Part shown: piece by piece, positions 1 to 11,879 of the stretch
How positions within the stretch are numbered: the first letter of the stretch is position 1
How the letters are laid out: every line of letters starts with the position of its first letter
Source of the DNA: Pholiota molesta
Lineage: Eukaryota > Basidiomycota > Agaricomycetes > Agaricales > Strophariaceae
NCBI GenBank assembly: GCA_014925825.1
Contig: JACGCK010000145.1
Coordinates: forward strand, 51,199 to 115,198
Length of the DNA: 64,000 nt
Direction: 5' to 3'
Notes under the pieces: generated by a model
Database searches by the model: none
What the model was told of the DNA's origin: nothing
Seen by the model: the letters and a program-made list of their open reading frames with translations, nothing else
Position numbers and translations under genes: made by a program

Positions 1-2725
1 TTAAAGACGTACACTCAATGACTGATTGGAATCAACATTATCAATTGCTCGTTCTTGGTGCAATACCATTCGAAGATCATTTCGCTGCTTCCTAAGGGCT
101 TGAGTAGTGTCGTCATCATTATTTTCGAGCAGGCGCCGAGAGTTAAGCGTGGTAACGAAAGCATAAAGGCCTGTAGTCTTTGGTACTGAATCGAAAAGTG
201 ATGTGAATTCATCAAAATTCCGCATGGTGGCAAAGAACAGGAGCTCCAAAGACGTATCCAGCCAGCATGAGTTTGCATCCCATGGATAGCTGGGGGGCCC
301 AAAAGTAATCAGGCTATTCATCACCTTGGAAGCACGGTGCTGCCCTTTTCTAGATTTCTCGGGAGGAAGAAGCTCATCTTTAGTATCCGGTGGCCGCCCA
401 TCGTTCTTCGATCGTTTCTTATCTTCGGGATGAGAAGAACGACTCTTCTTTGTCCTACCAATATTTGCGGCAGTGGCTTTCCAAGTCTCTGCTGCACCAT
501 ACCGAATAGGAATTCCTTCTAAAATACGGAATTAGTCATAATTAAATTAGACAATCATCTAACTCACTTGAGTCGGCATGGAAGAGACGCTCGTAATACA
601 CTGCTACTGCATGGAGGCTTCGCAGTCCTTCCATAAGGGAATGATCCCGACCACACGCCGCATAGAATTTCCAGTTCATCGATTCCTCGGCATTATTGGT
701 GTCCGGAATTGAATCCCAAATGTCAATGTCCATTGTTCGTTCAGATTTGAACAACATTGAAGCATGCGACGGTCAAATCCACCACTCCATCCATGATTTG
801 AGCTTGGGAAAATCACGAACCAGATATGAGGCTTAAATAATAAATTCGTCTGAGTTTGGCATGTCCAAAAGCCCCATTGCTCTAGCTTTGAATGCTTCAG
901 TGTCTTCTGGATTTATGACACCACCAATACGGCTAATACGGGTGATACCAGCACGGTAATGCTCTTGACATCCTTTTAGTAACGACTCGGCTTCTTCCTG
1001 GAGCTCTTCTATGGTGCACTTGTCATCTGGTTGCATTATCCAGAATTCAATATAGGCCAGAATAAATCCAGCGCGCTCTGCTTCACTAAAATCCATCATC
1101 TGGAATATTTGAAAATTAGCATACAGAATCAATAGAGAAATAAAACATACTCCTGCAAACATTGACTTATCTAACTCGATTTTACGCGCTTCTGCTTCAC
1201 GAGCAATGCTTGAAAAGACAGCAATAAAATGGTACTTGAAATGATCTTTGCTGGCACCATTTGTAAACGAGAGAACACCCGGAACCCAGCGCAACAGTGC
1301 AGGAGAATATGCAGAGGTTATCATGAGTAGAGAATTTCGTTCTTTCCACCATCCATGTGCCGCATCATTAACAGTCCCATTTATTGAATCGTCGAGCTTG
1401 GTATCCTTGACAAGAACGGACCGCATAAAATTTGTTTGAACAGAAAATACGGTAACCGTTCCAAGTGTCGAGTAAATAACGAAACCGGGATATTCATCCA
1501 TAAACTTCACAAATTCTTCGATAAATCTATCGCCTCCAGATTCGGCATTGCGTTTGATCTTTTGCCGTTCTTTGCTGACCCGGTCAATGTTTAAAAAGGC
1601 ATCAGAGATATCAGCCGCAGATTGGCCAGGTCCAGTAAGCCCAGGAACACCAACGATCAAGCCTAGAGGGCCAGTATTAGGGTGCGCTTTCACTAGTTCA
1701 GTAAAGCGCTCCCTTTCATGGCTAAGGAGATGGAGAACTCGACCAGGGCGATGATGAGCATGGGTTCCAGAATGGTAGAGATGAACGCCGTTAGCCCACT
1801 TGTATGTATAGATCCGGACACCGCACTTTTGTTCATGTAACTTGGCAGTGCAAACACAGGGTTGTTGGAGCTGCTTGTAAACGGCATGTGGTTCAACCTT
1901 CGGGCGGATAACAATGCTACAATTGGGATTGTCGCAAACAATCACACCGAGACAGCGCCGGGTTGTTCGTTTTCCCTGTGCCCAAGAAGAAGCACCCAAG
2001 TCTCCTCCAGGTTCAGTGCCACCAGCTCGGTTTGCCCAATGGATTTTGAGTTTGTCAGTTGCCTTATATTCTTCCCATGTCAAATCTCGATGAAATTCTC
2101 CATCCAGCCAGCCGTCCCATTCAATTTGCGTGGTGGGGTTCGCATCTAAGACCTTCATGGAAGGGTTTGCCATATGTATTGCAGATACAGAGAGTGTTGG
2201 TGGTGTGGATGGCATTGGAACCGACTTGACAGTAGCCAAGGAAGTGCTAGGTCGCATTTGTGGGGCCACTGGAACAAAATGACCATCGGCAGTGTGTGTA
2301 TACAGTGTCTCACTGTCCGGAAGAGGCAATCCTGGTGCGCCAGCAGGAGGGGTAGGGTCTTGTTCAAGAGATTAGAATTGAAATGAGAAGCTTGGATATA
2401 AAGTACTTACACATTGGGGCAGATTCAATTCTTGTTATATTCGGCTGTTTTGCAGTTGCTACATATCCCTCAATACGTCCTGAAGGGCAGTGAATATTTG
2501 AACCATAATCAAAATGAAGGATTTACCATGTTCATCATAAATGGGAATATAAGCCTTCATCAAAGAATCTGGCGTTTTGAGTGGAGGATTCATGAGAGCG
2601 GTCGGCGATGGGTTTTCACCCAAAGCTTCAGGCACGAAGTATTGGTAGATGTGTTTTATTAAACCCTTGAAAATTTCATTCAACATGTTTTACATGAAAG
2701 CACAAAGGCCACTCACAAAGACCAT
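1..2725 (-). pseudogene. MULE-like transposase with GCM1-type zinc finger and USP-like cysteine protease tail, decayed, 3' end outside the window
   Basis: Likely the transposition protein of a Mutator-like element. Splicing by eye gives a phase-consistent start: a 9-base exon (2717-2725), exons 2527-2665 and 2411-2479, then a long exon from 2358 with an in-frame 51-base intron at 1100-1150. The long exon shows a Cys/His cluster (CDNPNC, CVC, then HSGTHAHHRPG) like the WRKY-GCM1 fold known from fungal MULEs. A transposase core follows with an NDAAHGWW acidic motif and a later W-V-P-G block. Beyond an intron (about 521-569) the frame carries NSCWLDTSLELLF, a ubiquitin-protease-like Cys box. A frameshift near 835 and a TGA at 773-775, where a coding triplet is expected before PSHASMLF, mark it as decayed. 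At positions 6-11 a GTACGT donor suggests coding continues past the window edge. Family recognition is from motif memory. Confidence 0.72.
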
Positions 2726-2840
2726 GACAATAATTGAAGTCAAAGAGTGAGGAAGGCCATGCACTCAAAATTGATAATGTCGGTAAAATGATATGCCTTG
2801 CGGATCATATATATCTAGATACAATGCTACCTACTGAAAG

Positions 2841-3064
2841 CAGCTTGCGCTTGAGTCACACTTGCCTGCGCATAGCCTGCACTTGCCTGCGCTTGCCTGC
2901 GCTTGCCTGCACTGAGCTTGTGCGAGGCTTGCGCTTGCCTGCGCGAGCTTGCGCGGGACTTGCGCTATACTTGTGCTATGCTTGCGCTCGCCTGCGCTAC
3001 ACTTGCGCGATGTTGCGCGTGACTTGCGCGTGACTTACGCTTGACTTGCGCATCTTGCGCGCGG
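2841..3064. repeat. TTGCGC/GCCTGCGC subterminal-like repeat array
   Basis: About 220 bases made of near-tandem 8-12 base words built on CTTGCGC and CTTGCCTGCGC. The array lies just upstream of the transposase start at 2725, where DNA transposons often carry subterminal transposase-binding repeats. The open frame across it is a by-product of the repeat and I do not call it a gene. Confidence 0.7.
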
Positions 3065-4361
3065 ACTGGCCTGATCGGCTCATTGAATAATGAAGTTCAT
3101 AGTCTACAGATGAAACTCAATGCCATTGCCAGAGCTCGTTGACAAGTATTCATGAGGCTTGACATCAGCGCGAGAGCTCAGAGAGTCCTCGCGGTTTTCT
3201 ACCATGTTCACAGACGTGATACTGCCTTCCAGTTTGCGTCTCTATGCCGCCAAACACTGCAAGTGCAGTGTCCATTGTACAAAGAGACGGTGATGGGGTG
3301 GTAGAGCTAATGGGTAGCACAATGAAGGTGGAGGATATGGTTGAACATTAAATAATAAATGTTGAGTACTTAGAGTGCTCAGTACGTGCGGAGTTTAAAA
3401 TAGGCCAGTACTACTTACAATAAAAGGTGGCCTGTAAGTCGAGGGGTCTATGGCTAAGGTACAATATGTATAAGGCTTCGCGCGGCCGGGACGAGCCCAG
3501 CAGGAGCCCACTACTTAATAGCGACTTGACGTCTGATCAGATTTTGATCTCCGATTGAAAATGATGTGGAAGACGTCCAAGTGTGAAAGACACCATTTTG
3601 AAGGAATATAGAAACAGGGAAGACGTTCGTTTTTGGCTCTGAAAATTTCTAGATGTTATATTACAAGACCTATGTATCTGACAAAATTGTAAGTTAAGCA
3701 ATTGCTTTTGTTTTTCTTTAGTTATGGTACTAGAAAGTGAACGATAATCTGAAAAGCATGCTGTGCATCACGTGATGACACGTGCCTAATACATTGGTGT
3801 TGACCCCACAGACTCAGAGGAACTTGGAAGCGTCATGAGACTTTTGCAGACAGGAACCCTACTACTAATCGTAGTGGGAATATAGAATAGAAGATATAAT
3901 TCTACTCTACATTGATATGTACTTTATCAATCTCTCTGAAAAGTGTGTGTAGCGTTCCGGAGCCCATGGTGGCTGTGCGCTTATTCAGCTGGTTCCAGAA
4001 CCAGCTGAATAAGCACACACTACATATTACCTTCCTCGTTCCTTGCTCAGTATGGCCTGAATATATATTATAGCACTGGAAACCTACTAAGTTTCGAATT
4101 ATATACTGTTCTGTCTATTCAGAGTCTCTTAGAATAACAGCCGAACGAGGATAAAGAGCCAAAGGTGTCGCGTATAGTATCCCACACAGCCCAAGCGAAT
4201 GGCTGTACACCTAGGGTCTCAATGTGGCTGGCCCTGAGCTGGCCGCATTACCATAAGATGGCGCCTGCTGGTGTATTGGTTAGCCAACTTTAGGGTACAT
4301 TCAAGTGTTATAAATCAATAAGTTTTATTAATCAACCAGCTAGATACGATATACAAGTAGC
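3065..4361. other. Gene-free AT-rich spacer between two GCGCAA arrays
   Basis: No open frame with coding character, intron signals or recognisable motif is seen. It contains one strong hairpin (listed separately). Flanked on both sides by TTGCGC-type arrays, it may be the inside of a non-autonomous element or leftover transposon DNA. Confidence 0.5.
3979..4014. repeat. Perfect 17-base-arm hairpin sharing its core with the MITE at 24.8 kb
   Basis: The left arm (3979-3995) and right arm (3998-4014) are exact reverse complements with a two-base loop. The core AGCTGGTTC-CA-GAACCAGCT is identical to the centre of the first palindrome at 24915-24974. An outer pair, TGTGTGTAG and its near-complement CACACACTACA, extends the inverted symmetry. 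Likely a MITE fragment or transposon end. Confidence 0.75.
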
Positions 4362-4475
4362 GCCAACTTGCGCTAACTCGCGCCCAAAATCAGCGAATTT
4401 GCGCTAACTTGCGCGCACCTTGCGCTATGGTGTAAAGCGCAAGGTAGCGCAAGAGCGCAAGGACAAGCGCAAATT
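4362..4475. repeat. Second GCGCAA/TTGCGC array
   Basis: At least eight copies of GCGCAA or TTGCGC occur in both orientations in about 110 bases, the left half mainly TTGCGC and the right half GCGCAA. It uses the same word as the array at 2841-3064 and may be the other end of the same transposon family. Confidence 0.6.
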
Positions 4476-7252
4476 TCTAGTGGCCCGCCACTGTCGCGTC
4501 CTTCCACCGCCGCGCCGCATTTGCCAGCGCGCGGATTCCAAACGTGCCTGGGTCACTGCAACGACCTAGACATTGGACAGGATAGCCCTACGGGTCGGCC
4601 GTGTACCAGGTAGGGCTGACGGTTGGGTGTCGGCGAGGTTGGGTATTGGCGTCCATGCGAGGGGGCAATCGTCGCGGACAGCGCAAGCGGTACTTTAGAA
4701 CCGACTCTCCTAGAGCTGTAAGTAACTCCATGGTATCGCAGCACGTTCCTCTGGAAAGCTAACCCGGTGCGAACAGAACCGTGAGGTAAACACAGAGTGA
4801 TTTGCGGGAAGAGTCGAAGAGAGCTTGGACGCATTGCGCACGGACTCCGAATCCGGCCCGAGATAGCCGCTCTTCATCTTCCAATCAAGTCTTCCGCGCT
4901 CGTCGTTGGCTCGTCGCTTCCACGAACAACAACAAAACCAAGGTGACTGCTGTCGTTGCATTTCACCTTCCTTATCCATTCACTTTATCTGCGTAGGTCC
5001 GCCCCCCGCTCGCGCGCACCTAAACGTTGCCTGAACTAGGTCAGATCGATGCCTGCTGGCATTCCTCAATCAGTGTTTCGCCCACAAATCGTCGATCTGT
5101 GACACTACCAAGACATGACCTATGCATTCTACAGTCCGTTTATGCTGATATACAGGGTGTGATGTGATGCTAATCGTCCTCCCACATCGATCGTGCAGCT
5201 GCCGATCTGGAAGGACGCCTCCGCGATGTAACGTCCTCATAAACTTCGTATGCCTCTGACCCGCTGGAGACCTGGTAGATCAACTGATGGCGCTGGGATT
5301 AAAGGTACAATGAATCTGGTGGTCGTATCAAGGAACTGCGTCCCCAATGCTCTCTGTCAAAGAGTGGCGAACACACGCCAGGATGGGATCTATATGTGAG
5401 GAGCCCGATATATCTCGTTTTGTCTTCCACACCCTTCCTCCTCCGCTTCGCCGGTTATTTCTACATCATCGTCTGGTATCGATCGTCCGATGACACTCTG
5501 AAAAGGAGGGAGACCATAATACTACAACTTGTCGCTGGAGAACATTCATTCTTCGGGGACCTCTTCTGAACTACACACTTGCTTGCATAGCTCTAACGAA
5601 GGATAAAATAGTATTGATATGCTTGATTCGGCTCCCTTCTTTTCAGATTGTGACAACTTTATGGATCCCAGGTTTGATCCCTACTGGAGTGGAGTGTATA
5701 TGTCGTACGTGTGCAGAACAGAATTTGTACGCTTGGGATCGCTTGATGGATAGTTGTCGACATTGTACTAGCTATTGTTGATACAGACATACTTTATACC
5801 GATATGGCCTGTCGCAATTTGCAAATAAAATGAGCCATGTCCTTTGATACAATTTCCTCGAGGGCGGGCTCACAAATCAATTGGCACTCCCAGCAGACTA
5901 CGGCAGAGTTGAACCTGGCAAATTTATCTAGCAATTGTATACAACAGACTATTGCAATTCATTACCGGTACTCGATTAACGTATATCAAATATAAGAAAC
6001 ATAGTGCAGATTTACAGACCCTTCGCTTATGGTCACCGTTGTCACCCGCGGCAATTGCCAATCTACCTTCGGTCAATATTATCTCGCAATGATATTCAGT
6101 AGCCACAGTCGGAGTATGTACATAGCTACTCAGTTAACAACGAGCTCCCCAGTAGAGATCAGCAGCATATACAAATTTACAATGTTTATCGAGCGGAGGT
6201 ACAATATTAATAAGTACAAGTCACTGTCCACTAAGGGAGCGCATCGGCCTTCATGATGGGCGAGCTGTATGTAGCACCCGAACGAAGGTCGCGAGCAGAG
6301 GATTGGCGCGGAGGGGGGAGGTGGATCAATCGGGTCATGCGCCTCTGGAATCCCCGATGAAACCGAGGCGTCGAGATTACAACGAGGTTGGTGAATTCGT
6401 CCGCTGGGTGTTCTGGTCTCTGGATATACTCCGTGGTGATCAGCGACGCGACGTCGTATGGTAGGGGAAACTCGACACTCGGCAACGAGAGTGAAACGAG
6501 CGGTGTCGGGCATTTTTGGGGGCCAAGGAGATGGGCGGCTCGCTTGATGCAGAGAGAAGCGGTGGACACCACCGCATGTTCGTCCAGGCGGAGTCGTCAA
6601 TGTCATCAAAGATGAATGGATGGCCCGATGGGATTTGTGTAAGGGTGTGATTTGGGTAGACATCTGTACTTTTGGCGAGAACGGTTGATGAGCAAAGCCT
6701 TGGACGCAAAACATGCATTTTTATACGTAGGGTGAAACAATGTTTTTTCCCTTCTTCAATCGATAGGATAAAGCGGCATTCCAGTGGCACCTCCCAAGTT
6801 GGCGAACAATGCGATGCGGATGATAATATGATGTATCTCAGGATTATCATGAACCGATCATCAACTCGTGTCTGGACTCGTGTCCTGCTCTCGCGGGTCT
6901 GTTCAACCTTCTGACACAGAATTCTCGCTAAAGGTGAAAAGTGTTCAATGAGATTTTGTATTTTACAATGTCACGCAGTCTCGTAGTCGACGTCGTTCAA
7001 AAATCCTCCGAAATTCAACATATTATTCTGATAACAAGGATTTGAGCCAATCTTCGCAACGCGGATAAGGCTGGGATGTTGCTCCTATGTAGACTACGTA
7101 AATATAATAGTACAATTATCAATAAATCACCGACGAATTATCAGTGGCTAGATGCGGTATATCCTCAAGCGAAGATTGTTGTCATCATGATACTTAAAAA
7201 AAGAATGTTAACGACTGAAGTCCAAGGCTCGAGTAGTAAAGTCGAGAGGAGG
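4476..7252. other. No recognisable gene; remnant of the F-box segmental duplication near 4.83-4.98 kb
   Basis: Open frames here (for example 6130-6714 minus) are rich in Pro, Ser, Arg and His and overlap frames of similar length on both strands, so none is called. Bases about 4830-4980 resemble 12990-13120, sharing GAATCCGGCCCG and CGCTTCCAC followed by an AAC-rich stretch. Bases 7090-7252 match 13300-13440. In this copy the two matching blocks are about 2 kb apart, against about 0.2 kb in the other copy, so there was an insertion here or a deletion there. Confidence 0.5.
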
Positions 7253-9048
7253 TCATAGATATTTAGATCGAGGTGGACGTACATCTGCACCAACAAATCC
7301 ATCTGCATAGATCATGTAGAATTCGTTGGTCTGCTTGAGGTCCAAGATCGACGTTACGCATGGAAGGTGCGTCTCCACGTCATCGAGGAAGATAGGGACG
7401 TCCTCTGTGCGGATCATACTGGATAGCAACAGTTTCCCGGGCGGCTTCCTCTTCGAAGATGACGCGGAGGAAGGCATGTCCAGCATGCCCTTGGCAAACA
7501 ATACGGCTGCGAGAGAGAAATCTACGATTCTTACGGAGCGATATAACCCTTCTATTTCACCTTCGGGGAAAATAGCACGTTGACCATGTGTATATCTGGG
7601 CACATAAGGGGTAGAACATGAGCACAGAGATCTAGTCAATCCTTCAAACGGATGTAAGAAATTTGACCTTTTCCAGCTCTGAAATATGTTTTGATCGGGA
7701 GTATAAGTAAACCTCGTGTTCAGTGGGCCCCATTCAGCCCATGGAATATCCAGCGCCAAGTTGTCAGTCGTCACTTGCCGTGCGTACTTCAGAAATAGGC
7801 GCTGGTGTAGAAACAGGTTCAAAATACTATTTTCCCGGTCGTATTGATCAGCAACCTCGTGGTTGTATACCACCGTAAACAAGTGCAAGCGGTCATCGTC
7901 GTGTATCGAGAACGGTTCGCCAGGGAGCGGATTCGCTTCGACGGGGCCCGCTTCACTCTGTATTCCGCGGATATAGATGCCTGGGGCAGTAGGTGGCAAG
8001 TGGAGTGTCACGAGATGGATTGCTTGGGCAGCGGCTTCATAACAGTGGGATCGTACGAGCCTGTACAGGCGAATCGATCCGAAGTCAGATCGACATGTAA
8101 TGAGGAAGTATGTAGAATCTAGAAGTCTGAAGTCATCTATTGAAGCGAGAAGAGAAGGATCAGAGGATATAGCAGTATCCTGTGTGATTGAAATGAAAAT
8201 GATTGAAACGGACATAAAGTGCGCACTCACCAATATGAGATCTGATGTGGTCCAGTCCCATATTCTTACTTGCGTCTCCCTTTTGGTATTGTGAAAAAAA
8301 ATTGCCAGGATATTGCATGCGATTTGTATAATGACGGGGTTGAGAGTGACGAGGTTTGTGTATGGGTACGGGTGGTTGGTCCATTGCAAAGGACTTTGAC
8401 GTGCTTGCGGATGGATGGAATTAGTGGATATGGAGCGAATGTGGAGGGAGTGCGGGCTACGGAGGATCGAAGCTCAATATGAGAGCTATAAAATGATAAA
8501 CAGCTAGTCAAGTACTCACTCATCGCCCTCCTCTACGATCACCATCAAATCCTGCGTAGGATCCATGGTAAAGTTTGCAGCTGAAATTCCGATTGAGGAT
8601 CTTTGAAGTGCGTGTGCCTTAACGTTGCTGGCAGCAGGAAGCCATCGCATTTCAAGGCAGTCCTTGCTTATATCCGCATACGCACCCCCAACAAGCTCAA
8701 ACACATCACAGTTATGTTGCGTAAGGTAAGTAAGTGGTTCTTTTGTCTTGAGTGAAAGCCACTTCTTACGTCGCCGCCTGAGGGCCGCGATGAGGTCTGG
8801 ATAGTTGAGAAATGTTCCAGCATCCTTGAGCCCATCCCGGTGCAACTCAATAGTATACGCTAACAAGGAGGAGCCTTGAAAAATGTCGTAGATGGATGTA
8901 CATGTCTGTGATTTTTTTGATTCAGCTTCTTCTCTAGATCAAAGGAACGTAGGCTCACCATGGCACAGCGGATGAGGGAAACAGCATCGAGGTTGGAAAG
9001 AACCTCAATTTGCAGCTCTCTCGGTAAATCACAGAAGTCATTCGCCAT
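7253..9048 (-). pseudogene. F-box protein, copy 1 (one-base deletion in exon 3)
   Basis: Exon 1 encodes MANDFCDLPRELQIEVLS followed by LDAVSLIRCAM, a clear N-terminal F-box. F-box proteins usually bind Skp1 in an SCF ubiquitin ligase and choose its substrates. Introns lie near 8913-8966, 8470-8516 and 8180-8230; a further one may remove about 130 bases between NTR and YTHGQR. The remaining sequence resembles the large mushroom F-box family with a divergent C-terminal repeat region (IQIACNILAIFF, then VRIWDWTTSDLIL). Relative to the paralogue at 13441-15259, one base is missing around 8458-8471, just after the third acceptor, which throws exon 3 out of frame. This may be real decay or a consensus error. 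I cannot name the target. Confidence 0.75.
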
Positions 9049-9829
9049 TTTGGATGAGAGTCGTTGGATCGGAGGATATACAGACAGTTGACGTCGATCC
9101 TAGAGAGACACTCGCAGTATATATATCACTACAGCATAAAAGACTTTAGACAGACAACATGTAACAATGAAATTTGGAAACAAAGGCTCCGTTCCCTCCC
9201 AAATCCTGCCTATCGTTCCGTACAAATCCTCCTCGTAGACCTGCTTCTCACGGGAGAAACAAGGAGTGACGGATCTTCTCCAATGACAGATCATGTCCGA
9301 TGAGGTTGTGCATATATATACACAAGACAATATTCGTTGTTGTATGTGTACACACAAGACGAAGTGTGTACACACAAGACGAAGCTCATCATTATGTATG
9401 TACCCACAAAACGAAGTACACCAGAAACTGCCACACCACAATATACTTACATGCCACTCACTCCCGCAACTGCATTACACATCATATCGCGCATGCCTAC
9501 CATCCGAAACACCTACCTAATCCCCGCCCAATATAGCACGTCAAGAACAAAAGCTTGAACTCGATTGTCCTCGGCCCTTGGAGTCGTTATCTGTGGATGG
9601 GACCATTGATGAATCTGATTGTGAACGAGGAACGCTGCCGAGAAACAAGGAGGGAGAAACCAAATGAGGGGAATAAGTACAAGCGCAAGAAGACAAATGC
9701 TAGCAATTAAAAAGGGGCGATAGTTTGGGGCGAGTAAGTGGGTAGGAAATAACATAACAAGATGTACTAGAAGGCAGGGGAAACACCCACTGATCGCGGA
9801 CGTAAAGCGTCATTCCCTCGGTCTCGTCG
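9049..9829. other. Downstream part of the F-box duplication and spacer, no gene
   Basis: Bases 9150-9400 align with 15385-15567 beside the second F-box copy, including ACACAAGACGAA and CATCATT. Open frames on the plus strand here arise from the short repeat at 9343-9425 and show no protein family. Confidence 0.6.
9343..9425 (+). repeat. Short degenerate tandem repeat (ACACAAGACGAA)
   Basis: Two near-identical copies of TGTACACACAAGACGAAG and a third, diverged copy (TACCCACAAAACGAAG) follow each other. The second F-box copy keeps only one unit at 15536-15548. Confidence 0.7.
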
Positions 9830-10530
9830 CACATGAACGCGTGTACTGTTAGACCGCCACTTGGAGGAACGAAGAAGAGTGATATCAGATCGAGCGGCCA
9901 GCTCAGCGCGCTTGTCTCCTGCCACCGCACACGAACGCAACAGCATCGCCGGACTATGATGATAGTCAGCGCTAGTCAGCACGGAATAGCAACATCAACA
10001 GCGGATGTACTCACCCCAAACCGCTCAGCAGCTCACCACACCGGCTCCACCGTCGTCTTTCATTACAACGCCGCAACCACAGGCAGATTAACACCCGTCT
10101 CACTGCCGCCTTGCTGGAACACAATGACCGCCTCCATCCCCGGATCCGCATCGCTCTCTGTTCCGCCCGCGTTCTTCCGAGTCACCGGCTGGCTCATCAT
10201 CGTCACCACCGTCCCATCAATCACCGCATTCCCTGCCACTTCGCACCATCCTCGCTCTCGTCGTGCATGAACGTGAACGCGCGAATTACACCTGCACAAC
10301 ACATATCAGCTCAGAAGAACCACGAACAGAAGACGGACGTACGGATACACGCGGTTGTAAGTTCAGACCCCCAATTGGACGGGAACGGACACCGTGATAC
10401 CGGGTCGAGCGAACAGCCCAGCGCGCTCGTATCCTGTAAACGCACACGACGCAAGAGCGTCGCCGGACTACGACAACAATCAGCAGGGAATCGTAACATC
10501 AACAAAGAACGTACTCACACCCACACGCCC
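9830..10530 (-). repeat. Two related exon-plus-intron-like units, remnant of an amplified gene segment
   Basis: Read on the minus strand, 10010-9830 and 10530-10330 are diverged copies of one unit. Each begins with a GTGAGTAC donor-like site, has an intron-length stretch ending in TAG and then TCCGGCGA(T/C)GCT, and continues with an exon-like stretch (GAGACAAGCGCGCTG against GATACGAGCGCGCTG). Weakly similar frames read VHAFMCDETEG and IRAFTFMHDESEDG. This suggests internal duplication of a once spliced minus-strand gene. I do not recognise the protein and no long frame joins the units. Confidence 0.45.
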
Positions 10531-10662
10531 AGAACCGCCCAGCGGTTCGTCACGGCACCACATCGCGTCTACCGCCGCCTTGCTCGTGAACGCCCCCACC
10601 CCCGGGACCCGCATCGCGCAGAGTGCCGTCCGCGTGCTTCACCAGCCAGCTGCCTCATCATC

Positions 10663-11190
10663 ACCGCCATGCCAGCAATCACCGACTCCCTGCCTGCCAC
10701 GGCGCATCGTCCAGCTCACGCGTCTTCGAACAACGCGCCTTGGGCCTTGGACCGCCGTATGTATGTCCAGGCGCTCCGCTAGCTTCATGGCCAGGATACG
10801 GCGCCCGAGACGCTCTAAGGATCGGGCGTGGCGATTCTAGACGAGGCGGACCAGGGACGGGCGACGGGGACGCGTCGATGGGGAGCTTCGGGTGGCGGGG
10901 AAGGCGGATTTGTGCGGAAGGATGAGCGTGCCTACGACGACGGCTTGAGCGCGATAGATGCTGAGGGCGCGGGCCCCGGAGTGGGTACAGGCGCTGTGTG
11001 GCTAGATGGGGCAGACAACGGGGCCGATCCACGTCTCTCTGTGTTCATTGCACATTCCCTCGCCGGTTGGCGCATCGCCGCCGCCATCCCAGCAGTCCGC
11101 ATCGCGCTCCCTTCCGTCCGCGGCCGTCACTAGCTGGCGCGTCGTCACTGCCTCCCTCCCCAGCAACCGTCAAATACTCCGCCGCTGCGC
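10663..11190. repeat. GC-rich direct repeat, copy A
   Basis: Copy of 11880-12390, offset by about 1,216 bases. Shared anchors are GCCATGCCA, TGGCGATTCTAGACGAGG, GGGACGCGTCGATGGGGAG, GGGCAGACAACGGGGCC and GGTTGGCGCATC. Minus-strand frames keep LPIDASPS and GPPRLESPR in both copies. Many overlapping open frames follow from the high GC content and none is called as a gene. Confidence 0.65.
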
Positions 11191-11548
11191 AGCATCTGCG
11201 AGGGGCTATGCGTGCCTGTGGCGACGGCTTGAGCGCGGTAGGTGCTGTAGGGCGCGGAGTGGACAACGATGGCGGTCGGATACATGTTGAAGCAGACAAC
11301 GGGCGCATACAGAGGCGGCCGGGGGGCAAGGCGATGGGGGCACTCCTTTTCAAAGAAGCAAGAGCGTAAGACGGTGGCCGAGTTAGGCTGTGAATGTAGT
11401 GAGCGGGAAGACTGAATAGAAGCGTCAGCGAAGAACGTACTGTTTAGGCGAGCGGCGGGCATCTGAGCGTGCCTATGGCGACGGCTTGAGCGCAATAGAC
11501 GCTAAGGGCCCGGAGTGGGTCCTGGCGTTGGGTGGCTTGATGGGATGG

Positions 11549-11850
11549 GGCAGACAAGGGAGCCGAGTTAGATCCTTCTTGAATGCGCATCCCTTGCTGG
11601 TTGGCGCATCGCCGCCCGCCATCCCAGGAATCGGCATCGCGCTCTCTTCCGTCCGCGGCCGTCACTGGATGGCGCATCGTCACCGCCTCCCTCCCCAGCC
11701 ACCGCTGGATACCCCGCCACCGCGCAGCATCCAGCACGCATGTCCTCATCCTCAAACGCGCCTTGGTCACCGCCATACTCAGCCGTTCGTTTAGGCCCTT
11801 CAAAATTCTCCTTGACCAAGATACTGAGCAAGAGGTGGCCGAGGTAAGAG
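11549..11850. repeat. GC-rich direct repeat, partial copy B
   Basis: Related to the second half of copies A and C. It shares GGGCAGACAA, GTTGGCGCATCGCCGCC, TTCCGTCCGCGG and GATACTGAGCAAGAG with the block at 12221-12500, but lacks the first half found in the other copies. Confidence 0.6.
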
Positions 11851-11879
11851 CAGGCAGAACAGGCGGATCACTGGCTGGG

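Noticed and set aside
2734..3033. 99-codon frame rich in Cys, Leu and Arg
   Set aside because: It is a translation of the TTGCGC/GCCTGC repeat array.
6130..6714. 194-codon minus-strand frame
   Set aside because: Overlapping frames of similar length exist on both strands, there is no motif and the composition is not protein-like.
9833..11369. Several 100-220-codon plus-strand frames
   Set aside because: GC-rich sequence suppresses stop codons in all frames; none keeps its reading frame between the repeat copies as well as the minus strand does.
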